Assembly (NCBI GenBank): GCA_000961805.1
Contig: LADV01000003.1
Coordinates: forward strand, 1 to 14,193
DNA: 14,193 nt
Direction of reading: 5' to 3'
Source of the DNA: Peptococcaceae bacterium BRH_c23
GTDB taxonomy: Bacteria; Bacillota_B; Desulfitobacteriia; Desulfitobacteriales; Desulfitobacteriaceae
The position numbers and the translations under genes were made by a program. Shown one piece after another: positions 1 through 5,173 of the stretch (position 1 is its first letter; every line of letters begins with the position of its first letter). A model generated the notes under the pieces. The model worked only from the letters and a program-made list of their open reading frames with translations. It had not been told where the DNA came from and ran no database searches.

Positions 1-285
1 TGCTCAGTGGATTATTATCATCAAAAACGCGTTAAGGTGTCCCGTTTTGTCCGCGAGGTTTCGTATGTATTATCCGGAAAAAATCCCCAAGAAATTAGCA
101 AAAATGAAGAACCAACACTCCAGAGCGATTTGGTTGCCGGGTTAGTAGTTCAACATAAAGCCTTTGGAGAGGGAGTTATCATTAAAGAAGAGGGGAATGT
201 AATTCTTGTCCGCTTCAAGGACGGTACCCAACGTTCCTTTCTGAAAGACATCTGCGATCAAATGAAGTTGATTTGGGCTGTTTGA
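1..285 (+). CDS. C-terminal end of a UvrD/PcrA-like DNA helicase (partial at left edge)
   Basis: The frame is open from the first base of the window, so the gene starts outside; only about 94 codons are seen, ending in TGA. The readable part has a basic SRFVREV segment of the kind found after the helicase 2A domain, a linker, and then a small beta-rich tail (V-x-H-K-A-F-G-E-G-V, followed by V-R-F-K-D-G) like the C-terminal domain that closes many UvrD/PcrA-type superfamily 1 helicases. No ATPase motif lies inside the window, so the assignment rests on the tail alone. The end of the gene abuts the remains of an IS4-type transposase on the opposite strand, so the last few residues may be altered by that junction. 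Moderate confidence for the family, none for the exact helicase. Confidence 0.5.
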   Translation, partial: CSVDYYHQKRVKVSRFVREVSYVLSGKNPQEISKNEEPTLQSDLVAGLVVQHKAFGEGVIIKEEGNVILVRFKDGTQRSFLKDICDQMKLIWAV

Positions 286-915
286 TTTACAGATAACGAC
301 TTCAACATCGTAATGTCGGTGCTTCGTGTTATTATCGATGTAGAGTATGAAGCGGATCAAAAACTCAAGTTGACTTTTGTCAGATTTGCGAGCGACTGTG
401 ATGGTTGCTGCATCAGGGATCGGATCTCCATCAAATCGAATCCGTTGATGAAGCTTCACGCTACCCTTGGTTTTTCTAAAGTCAGCCCATAAATATTGGG
501 TAAGGCAAAGAGTTATGGTCGAGGCATCGATTAAATAGAGACGGCCTAACGATTGACGAAGAGCATTGTAACCCAGTTTTAATCCTAACGTTTGCACAAC
601 GCTTTTATGGATAATATCTGTGACTTCGGGCGACATGTCTCTGAATCGACGAGAAATCTGAGAAGTGCTAATGGATTCCAGATGGATGGCTTCGGCAAAC
701 GCATCTTTGTTTAAACTGTTGCTGATCTCGGCCAGACTTTTATATTGTCGCATTTCTGCATTCATCACAAGTTGGACGAGTTGTACCGTTTTCAACTTTT
801 TAACATATTTATCGACCGACTCAACTGTTTCGCTAATTTTTCGCCAAAGATCTTGAGATAAAATGGGTCCTAACAATTGAAAAAATGTGGATTCCGTGGT
901 ATTCTTGTCCTGCAT
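142..915 (-). pseudogene. IS4-type transposase, N-terminal part only
   Basis: Reading leftwards from ATG at 915, the protein begins with an N-terminal domain typical of IS4-group transposases. It then reaches a YLIDASTI segment holding the first catalytic Asp, followed by FRKTKGSVKLHQRIRF and a DKSQLEFLI segment. In intact members (about 380-450 aa) the second Asp (in a DRGYVDY-like motif) and the catalytic Glu (in the YRxRWQIE region) should follow. Neither is present. Convincing similarity ends near position 390; the remaining open frame down to 142 lies antisense to the helicase tail and is probably not transposase. A strong ribosome binding site (AAGGAG, plus strand 923-928) precedes the start. 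The element is therefore a dead remnant that lost its 3' half, possibly with an internal deletion around 370-390. Family call confident, exact break points not. Confidence 0.7.
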
Positions 916-924
916 TTTAACTCT

Positions 925-979
925 CCTTATAGTTAGAGTTGGACAAGAACTACTCCACCTCTAATTATAAGGCTTTTTT
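925..979 (+). terminator. Stem-loop with T-run upstream of the IS4-type transposase gene
   Basis: Bases 925-938 pair with 959-972 over 14 bp, all Watson-Crick except one G-T wobble, around a 20-base loop. They are followed by six T's at 974-979. On the plus strand this has the form of a Rho-independent terminator. It sits just upstream of the transposase start on the other strand, where IS elements often carry structures that block outside transcription or translation; on the minus strand it has no T-run. Structure is seen directly, role is inferred. Confidence 0.5.
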
Positions 980-980
980 A

Positions 981-1004
981 TGCCGAAATACAGGTATTTT
1001 GGCA
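981..1004. repeat. 11-bp near-perfect inverted repeat next to the transposase remnant
   Basis: TGCCGAAATAC (981-991) and GTATTTTGGCA (994-1004) are inverted copies with one mismatch and a two-base centre. It lies immediately outside the stem-loop at 925-979 and could belong to the right end of the IS4-type element or to the site into which it or the next element inserted. No target duplication could be recognised. Confidence 0.4.
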
Positions 1005-1056
1005 CATTAGCGTTAGTTATCATTAGTTTACACGATATATCTCACCAAGGATTAAC

Positions 1057-1335
1057 TTGACAAATACCCATCAACTTTATGCAAGGCTAGTGAATGAAAT
1101 TAGTAAACTGGTTCCCCGAGGAACAAAGCTGCCACAGGTTGATGCAATAAGAGATACACTTAAAGTCGTGGATATAGACGGGCTAAAACAAATCAATCAA
1201 TACATAGTAAAAAAGACGATTAAGAATAAGGTTTTTGAAAACGGAACCATTGACGGATATACTGTGGCTACTATTGACGGAACAAAATTCTTCGGGAGCA
1301 ATAAGAATCTCCTTATCGTAAATATGTTTGACTAG
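1057..1335 (+). pseudogene. N-terminal fragment of an ISNCY/ISDol1-like transposase
   Basis: About 92 codons are readable. The segment VATIDGTKFFGSNK near residues 70-83 resembles the first catalytic Asp region of transposases that read IDGTKFFGSxKKxC followed by a zinc-type CxxC. Here the match stops abruptly after GSNK and the frame ends ten residues later, so the catalytic core and everything after it is missing. The start is uncertain: TTG at 1057 is possible but has no good ribosome binding site, and the same frame is open back to 1027, so the 5' end may be truncated as well. No terminal repeats could be paired with it. The family name is from memory of the motif and should be treated as tentative; that it is a transposase scrap is more secure. 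Confidence 0.5.
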
Positions 1336-1445
1336 ACCTTCTAAGATATGAATGTAAATTTGAGTGACTTTGGGGTTTGCATCCCCATGTGGGCTTGGGT
1401 TTTTTTAATTCCATTACCATTGTTCATCATTGAAGAGGCCTTCGA

Positions 1446-1649
1446 GTGACGAAAATGGGGAGAGTGGAATTTCCCCTTGACCTGAGCTCTTTTGCCGACA
1501 TTAACAATGATTTGCCTAAATCGTTCTTTGCCAAAGGTGAGGAAGGATTAGCGGAAGCTGGTAAGCTCAGGGAAGGCTGCCTGTTCAATGCAATGATTAT
1601 TGAAGAAAAGGGATTTTCTTTTGTCCAAAGCATTAACTTAGCATCATAG
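1446..1649 (+). CDS. Small hypothetical protein upstream of the primase-like gene
   Basis: An open frame of 67 codons from GTG at 1446, or 64 from ATG at 1455, ending in TAG. I do not recognise the product. It is acidic and soluble-looking, with a central Phe-Phe-Ala-Lys-Gly-Glu-Glu segment and no signal peptide, membrane span or cysteine cluster. Neither start has a clear ribosome binding site, so it may be the 3' end of a longer gene whose front was lost; the frame is closed by TGA at 1431-1433. Its stop is followed, 11 bases later, by the strongly signalled start of the CHC2 zinc-finger gene, which suggests the two belonged to one plasmid-, phage- or ICE-type operon. A 94-codon antisense frame covers the same stretch but has no supporting signal. 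Confidence 0.4.
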   Translation: MTKMGRVEFPLDLSSFADINNDLPKSFFAKGEEGLAEAGKLREGCLFNAMIIEEKGFSFVQSINLAS

Positions 1650-1660
1650 AAAGGGGGGGC

Positions 1661-2004
1661 ATGAACATGCTCCCTTCCATTTCGGAAGTAGCAATTCAGC
1701 ACGGGCTTCAAATGAACGACCGCACATCCAAAAGCGTAAAGGACTTACGCTTTAAATGCCCGTTCTGCCAGGCCGACGATAAGAGAACAGATAAATATTA
1801 TCTTTCTCTGAACACGAATGACAACGTGTTCCATTGTTGGTCTTGTCACGAACACGGGGGAGTTTTAAGCTCATAGCTTTGTTGGAGCATTCTTCGATCG
1901 AAGAAGTGAAGAGGAATCTGTGGGGAGAAACAAAGGCCCCATGCAAGCCCCTTCATCCAGCCGAACGCCTTACCCCTGCACAACTTAAAGCCATGGTTAG
2001 CTGA
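1661..2004 (+). pseudogene. CHC2 zinc-finger (DNA primase-like) protein, frameshifted
   Basis: The gene starts at ATG 1661 behind a very strong AAAGGGGGGG site (1650-1658). Residues 33-62 form a zinc ribbon of the CHC2 primase type: CPFC (C33, C36), then HCWSC (C59, C62) followed by HEHGG. In this family the text should continue as a GGV-x-x-LIALLE helix. The actual frame stops at 1874-1876, but one frame over the sequence reads KLIALLEHSSIEEVKRNLWGE from 1867 on, to a stop at 2002-2004. One missing T in the TTTT run at 1863-1866 accounts for this exactly. Downstream the gene runs into a methyltransferase fragment, so only the zinc-binding front is left. The usual homes of such genes are plasmids, phages and integrative elements, in line with the neighbouring debris. 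Confidence 0.65.
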
Positions 2005-2134
2005 AAAAGGTTATGTGGTTACAGCTGTTGACATTTCCGCAGAAATGATGGAGCGGGCCAAGAAAAAGATTTCTGAATTGGGTTTACAAGTAAAATGGTG
2101 TCGATATGACATTGCAAAAATAATGATAACATAG
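1997..2134 (+). pseudogene. Fragment of a class I SAM-dependent methyltransferase
   Basis: A 45-codon open frame without its own start reads LAEKGYVVTAVDISAEMM and then an A-K-K-K-I helix and VKWCRYDIAK. This is the typical end of motif I through motif II/III of class I methyltransferases: helix, beta-strand 2 ending in the acidic Asp of VDIS, helix, beta-strand 3, D. The glycine-rich motif I that should come just before is absent, replaced by the tail of the primase-like pseudogene; the junction lies around 1988-1997. The fragment ends in TAG at 2132-2134. It cannot be functional. The substrate of the parent enzyme cannot be told. Confidence 0.55.
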
Positions 2135-2156
2135 GCGAATATCATGGTATCTTTCA

Positions 2157-2200
2157 GAATATTCAAAATATAATATATTAATTCAAAATATATAAGGGGG
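2157..2200 (+). promoter_or_regulatory. AT-rich leader with direct repeats and ribosome binding site of the FolD-like gene
   Basis: The 12-mer ATTCAAAATATA occurs at 2161-2172 and again at 2181-2192, 20 bp apart, overlapping the palindrome GAATATTC at 2157-2164. A TATAAT lies at 2169-2174, but no good -35 box sits 16-18 bp before it. AAGGGGG at 2194-2200 is a strong ribosome binding site eight bases before the TTG start at 2209. The repeats could be an operator or simply low-complexity AT sequence. Confidence 0.35.
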
Positions 2201-2208
2201 AAGCTACT

Positions 2209-2691
2209 TTGGATATTGATATGAATGGATTAGGATCTCAGTATATTAAAAGAAGCTTCGAGTCTCTTACTGATGATTTAGAATTCTTATTTGAACGATT
2301 ACACGTGCCAGTCTGTTTAGCTGCAGTGTTGATTGACGGACCTAATACTGCTATTTCCAGAGATCTCCTGCGGAAAACCTGTGACTCATTGCCCATTCGT
2401 TACTCCGAGTATTTGCTACCTCAAAATATCGGGTTGGAAAAGGTAGTTGCATTAATTGAGTCGCTAAATCGGGAAAAAGATATTCATGGGCTGATCATCG
2501 AAGTGCCATCCTCTCTTGAGTCCAAGTTAAATCTATTGTATGACTATATAAGTCCACAAAAAAATATTCGATTGAACGATGAAGATTACCATAAAATAGA
2601 AAAGTTTGGCCTTGATCCGCATGAAAAGTATATTTTAAGTATTCTCATGATGCTCGAAAAAGCCTTTAATACTGCCGTCTATCAAGCATAG
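2209..2691 (+). CDS. FolD-like N-terminal-domain protein lacking catalytic residues
   Basis: 160 residues starting at TTG 2209 (strong AAGGGGG site at 8 bases; ATG at 2221 is an alternative). Residues 33-120 follow the N-terminal domain of methylenetetrahydrofolate dehydrogenase/cyclohydrolase FolD: a VCLAAVLIDG strand, a helix ending near TC58, LPQNIGLEKVVALIESLN, then IHGLIIEVP and ISPQKNI. FolD normally has a catalytic Tyr and Lys in YVxxK; the aligned positions here are Ser and Leu. VQLP is IEVP, and the KDVDGF loop is KNIRLN. The C-terminal NAD(P) domain of FolD (total about 285 aa) is absent. It is therefore either a pseudo-enzyme or half of a decayed gene. Its place just before metV'/metF' remnants suggests a former folate C1 operon. 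The last residues may come from a junction with metV'. Confidence 0.6.
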   Translation: MDIDMNGLGSQYIKRSFESLTDDLEFLFERLHVPVCLAAVLIDGPNTAISRDLLRKTCDSLPIRYSEYLLPQNIGLEKVVALIESLNREKDIHGLIIEVPSSLESKLNLLYDYISPQKNIRLNDEDYHKIEKFGLDPHEKYILSILMMLEKAFNTAVYQA

Positions 2692-2693
2692 TA

Positions 2694-2876
2694 AGTGGTC
2701 CTTGCGGAGGCGCTCTCAATGGAAAGTGCGAAGTTAACTCCTTATCATCATGTGTTTGGAATGAACTATTTTTTCGATGGGCAAAAATGAATTCGCCGGT
2801 ATCGTTACCACAGTTTTGCAAAGATTATGATCGTCCAGTAATTTTAAACCAAGAGGGAATACTCAATGCCCTTTGA
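2694..2876 (+). pseudogene. C-terminal fragment of a second metV (metV')
   Basis: Directly after the stop of the FolD-like gene, another frame reads SGPCGGALNGKCEV, then SCVWNELFFRW, and ends in TGA at 2874-2876. This is the zinc/iron-sulfur C-terminus of MetV; the intact MetV of this window has NGPCGGSQNGKCEV followed by ECAWQLIYNR. There is no start; the N-terminal three quarters, including most of the cysteines, are missing. The end overlaps the start of the metF' fragment, the same overlap style as intact metV-metF further right, showing that the two were once a coupled pair. Sequence divergence from the intact MetV and its AT-rich composition argue against a recent duplicate. Confidence 0.75.
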
Positions 2877-3336
2877 AGAAGATTTGCGTAAAAAGGACTT
2901 TCTGATAACAGCGGAATTACTCCCGCCACGTGGTACAGAGGTTACCGAACTCTTAAAACAGGCAGAAGAATTGAAACCTTATGTCGATGCTTTCATTCTT
3001 CCCGATAATCCTGGCGCCAAATTGCGGGCGGCACCTCTGGGATTAGTGCATATCCTTCAATCCGAAGGTTTTGAGACCCTGCCGGGATCGAAACAGACTT
3101 GCTTGCAAGCTGATCTTTTGGCAGCCGGAAGCTTGGGTATCCGAAATGTCCTCGCAGTTACCGGGGATCATAATTTGCTTGGCGATCATCCTGCCAGCAA
3201 ACCGGTTTATGATTTGGATTCTGTCCAACTCCTGGCATTAGTAAAAAACCTAAATATGGGGCTGGATGCTAATGAACGGCCACTGACCATTTTTATGATG
3301 GAGAGGATGTGTGTGGACATGTCGGTCATATTTTAA
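2866..3336 (+). pseudogene. N-terminal half of a second metF (metF')
   Basis: Starts at ATG 2866, overlapping metV'. Residues 1-140 follow the TIM-barrel of methylenetetrahydrofolate reductase: FLITAELLPPRG with the family's catalytic Glu position, LQADLLAAGSLGIRNVLAVTGDH, and VYDLDSVQLL. The intact MetF has the parallel LQSDLLGAYSLGVRNVLCLSGDH and VYDLDSIQLI. The two are clearly different paralogues, not copies. After LDANERPL (about 3286) similarity stops; a normal MetF would continue with G-x-P-x-F-x-I-G-A and about 150 more residues. The last ~17 codons belong to a different segment. A truncated barrel cannot fold into an active enzyme. Possibly the organism's original MTHFR. Confidence 0.8.
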
Positions 3337-3468
3337 TAAATCACCGATGCTGGTAAAGCCATATTCGCTGATTAACGAGATACCACCGAAATTATGGTGA
3401 TGGCTGTAAATCGTCTCCGTTACTGTTACTCCTAAATTCCCATTAAGAACATGAGTGGCAACGTCGAG
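3250..3468 (-). other. Unidentified open frame inserted between metF' and uspA'
   Basis: On the minus strand the stretch between the metF' break (about 3286) and the uspA' duplication (from 3469) is one continuous open frame. It reads, for example, FLDVATHVLNGNLGVTVTE, then IYSHHHNFGGISLISEYGF, SIGDLLKYD, and a His-rich HVHTHPLHH, closing at 3250-3252. The composition looks protein-like (amphipathic helices, Gly turns, many His), whereas the plus strand here is full of stops. There is no start codon with a ribosome binding site and I cannot name the family. It is most likely a gene fragment brought in when the locus was rearranged. Confidence 0.3.
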
Positions 3469-3485
3469 GAAAGGGGTAATCTGTT

Positions 3486-3584
3486 TTGAATGATTGCAAG
3501 TTTAAAGTACTTCTCTACTCCGATGGGTCACATCAGGCTTTTTCTGCGGTCGTTTATACTGCCGCACTAGTTCTGAGGTTGTAA
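3486..3584 (+). pseudogene. 5' fragment of a second uspA (uspA')
   Basis: Thirty-two codons from TTG 3486 to TAA 3582-3584. The first ~28 codons are a clear copy of the uspA at 11849: KFKVLLYSDGSHQAFSA is identical in both. By eye the DNA of 3486-3569 matches 11849-11932 at about 72 of 84 positions (roughly 86%). Similarity extends upstream through the ribosome binding site GAAAGGGG (3469-3476, compare GAAAGAGG 11833-11840). The start codon has drifted from ATG to TTG. After residue 28 the copy ends and the frame stops at once, followed by a terminator. It encodes only the first strand and helix of the Usp fold and is non-functional. Confidence 0.85.
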
Positions 3585-3591
3585 CTCTAAT

Positions 3592-3619
3592 CACAGCTGC
3601 AGTTCTGCAGGTGTTTTTT
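3592..3619 (+). terminator. Rho-independent terminator ahead of the hdr operon
   Basis: CAC (3592-3594) pairs with GTG (3611-3613) and CTGC (3597-3600) with GCAG (3607-3610), with an AG bulge and the loop AGTTCT, followed directly by six T's (3614-3619). It closes the uspA' fragment and separates the debris on the left from the sigma-54 promoter on the right. The CTGCAG-TT-CTGCAG core could instead be a protein binding site. Confidence 0.5.
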
Positions 3620-3620
3620 G

Positions 3621-3653
3621 TTTCACGAGACCGGTTCCTGTTTTCACAAGCCA
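3621..3653 (+). promoter_or_regulatory. Candidate activator (enhancer) sites: direct repeats two helical turns apart
   Basis: TTTCACGAGACC (3621-3632) and TTTCACAAGCCA (3642-3653) are imperfect direct repeats exactly 21 bp apart, which puts them on the same DNA face. They lie about 80-110 bp upstream of the predicted sigma-54 transcription start, the normal distance for bacterial enhancer-binding proteins. An additional TGCC-N6-GGCA inverted repeat (3670-3683) lies between these repeats and the promoter. No regulator gene is in the window, so the protein is unknown. Confidence 0.4.
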
Positions 3654-3703
3654 AACTATCTTTTTTATATGCCTGAAATGGCAGGTTTGCGCCCTTTTTG
3701 GTG

Positions 3704-3720
3704 TTGGCACGAACCTTGCT
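3704..3720 (+). promoter_or_regulatory. Sigma-54 (-24/-12) promoter of the hdr-met operon
   Basis: TTGGCACGAACCTTGCT matches the sigma-54 consensus YTGGCACGrNNNTTGCW at every specified position, with the -24 GG (3706-3707) and -12 GC (3718-3719) exactly 12 bases apart. The expected transcript starts near 3730, about 27 bases before the GTG of hdrC. Transcription would need an AAA+ activator; the repeats at 3621-3653 are candidate binding sites. A TATAAT at 3733-3738 has no acceptable -35 partner. Confidence 0.8.
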
Positions 3721-3756
3721 TTGTTAAGAATTTATAATTGTTTGGGGGTAAAGGAT

Positions 3757-4308
3757 GTGAACGATTTCCTAGAGTTGCTGGAAGCGGAGAGCGGTCAGCC
3801 CATCAGCCGCTGTTATCAGTGCAAGAAGTGCAGCGGCGGCTGTCCGGTAAGCTCCTACACAGACATCAGACCCAACCAGGTGGTGAGGCTGGCCCAGCTG
3901 GGGAAGCAGGAGGAGCTGCTCGCCTCGCCGGGAATCTGGTACTGTACGGGCTGCATGACTTGCCAGGCGCGCTGCCCTAATGGCATCAACATTTCGGCAA
4001 TCCTTGACGTAATCAAGGCCCGGGCCATGAAGGACGGGGATTTGACAGCTGAAAGCTTACCCTTTTTCCACGACTGCTTCCTGGCTTCGGTCAGGCACCA
4101 CGGCAGAGTATTTGAGCTGGGCATGGTGGCCGGTTACAAATGGCGCTCCAAGAGATGGACCGACGATAAAGGATTGGGAGCCAGGATGTTCCTTAAAGGA
4201 AAGTTGGCGCTTCTCCCCAACCGCTGCAGCAACAGCCGGCAAATCCGCGAGATTTTCGAGATAGAAGTAGCACTCCGCAAACAGGAAGGGGGTAAGGACA
4301 ATGGGTGA
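3757..4308 (+). CDS. hdrC: Heterodisulfide reductase-like subunit C
   Basis: A 183-residue iron-sulfur protein that links HdrB to HdrA in the electron relay. Two complete [4Fe-4S] motifs are visible: C19-x2-C22-x2-C25-x3-C29-P (RCYQCKKCSGGCP) and C63-x2-C66-x2-C69-x3-C73-P (WYCTGCMTCQARCP). A helical C-terminal half with several aromatic and basic residues follows, as usual in HdrC. The chosen start is GTG 3757. It follows GGGGG (3744-3748, 8 bases away) and lies downstream of the predicted sigma-54 transcript start, whereas the longer TTG at 3721 would precede it; the protein then begins MNDFLELLEAESG, as HdrC proteins typically do. Its end overlaps hdrB by 8 bases, indicating coupled translation. 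First gene of the operon. Confidence 0.92.
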   Translation: MNDFLELLEAESGQPISRCYQCKKCSGGCPVSSYTDIRPNQVVRLAQLGKQEELLASPGIWYCTGCMTCQARCPNGINISAILDVIKARAMKDGDLTAESLPFFHDCFLASVRHHGRVFELGMVAGYKWRSKRWTDDKGLGARMFLKGKLALLPNRCSNSRQIREIFEIEVALRKQEGGKDNG

Positions 4309-5173
4309 GCGGCTTGGTTACTATCCCGGATGTTCCCTGCATACCAGCGCCAGGGAATACGACCTTTCCTGCCGTGCGGTGCTTAAGGCCCTTGGCGTGG
4401 ACTATGCGGAAATTCCGGACTGGAACTGCTGCGGCGCGAGTTCAGCCCACGGCGCCGGGCATGCCCTCAGCCGGGCCCTGCCCCTGCGCAACCTGATGAT
4501 CGCCGAGGATGTGGGAGAAGAACTGATAGTGCCCTGTGCGGCTTGCTACAGCATCTTGCGCTCCACCACCGGCTATCTGCAGAAAAAATCCGCAGAGGCC
4601 AGGGAGCTGCAGGCTAAAGTGGAGCAGGTTCTGGGCAAACCCTACCGGGAAAAAGTCCGGGTAACCCATCCTTTAGACTTGCTAACCAGGCCGGAAATGC
4701 TCAACAAGATCAAAGGACAGCTGCGTACTTCGCTGAACGGCATTAAACTTGCCCCCTATTACGGCTGTTTCCTGGTCCGGCCGGAAATTGCCGCCTTCGA
4801 TAACCAGGAACAGCCTCAGAAGATGGATATTCTGCTGCGGGAAGTGGGGGCTGAAGTGGTCCGCTGGTCCTATAAAACCGAATGCTGCGGCGGCGGAGTA
4901 GGGATTACCGAGGGTTCGGTGGCGTCTTCCCTGGTGGAGAAGCTGGTCTGCGAGGCCAGGAAGGCGGGGGCGGAAGCCGTGGTCACGGCCTGCCCCCTGT
5001 GCCAGGCCAACCTGGAAGGCAGGCAGACCCAGGGTTTACCGAGTTTCTATTTCACAGAACTGGTGGGCCTGGCCCTGGGGATTTCCGCAAGCAAGCGGTG
5101 GTTTAAGTCCCATCTGGTAGATCCAACCTCGGTGTTAACCAAAGTGCAAGGGGGGATATCCGGTGGCAGATAA
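4301..5173 (+). CDS. hdrB: Heterodisulfide reductase-like subunit B (two CCG domains)
   Basis: A 290-residue protein with both cysteine-rich CCG domains complete. The first has C11, C43-C44, C79 and C82 (YYPGCSLH, NCCGASSAHG, VPCAACYS). The second has C156, C195-C196, C231 and C234 (YYGCFLVRP, ECCGGGVG, ACPLCQ). In methanogen HdrB each CCG domain holds a non-cubane [4Fe-4S] cluster that reduces the CoM-S-S-CoB disulfide. That substrate does not exist in bacteria; in the acetogen MetFV-HdrABC-MvhD complex the subunit is thought to take part in passing electrons towards or within the methylenetetrahydrofolate reductase. ATG 4301 has a good GGGGGTAAGGA site. It overlaps hdrC by 8 and hdrA by 11 bases. 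Soluble, no membrane segments. Confidence 0.93.
   Translation: MGERLGYYPGCSLHTSAREYDLSCRAVLKALGVDYAEIPDWNCCGASSAHGAGHALSRALPLRNLMIAEDVGEELIVPCAACYSILRSTTGYLQKKSAEARELQAKVEQVLGKPYREKVRVTHPLDLLTRPEMLNKIKGQLRTSLNGIKLAPYYGCFLVRPEIAAFDNQEQPQKMDILLREVGAEVVRWSYKTECCGGGVGITEGSVASSLVEKLVCEARKAGAEAVVTACPLCQANLEGRQTQGLPSFYFTELVGLALGISASKRWFKSHLVDPTSVLTKVQGGISGGR

Noticed and set aside
1427..1711. 94-codon minus-strand frame
   Set aside because: Shadow of the plus-strand small gene and primase-like start; no ribosome binding site, and it runs antisense into a gene with a strong one.
3733..3738. TATAAT as a sigma-70 -10 box for the operon
   Set aside because: No acceptable -35 box 16-18 bp upstream; TTGGCA is 23 bp away and is better explained as the sigma-54 -24 element.
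3721..3757. Longer hdrC start at TTG 3721
   Set aside because: It would begin upstream of the predicted sigma-54 transcript start and lacks a ribosome binding site; GTG 3757 gives a normal HdrC N-terminus.
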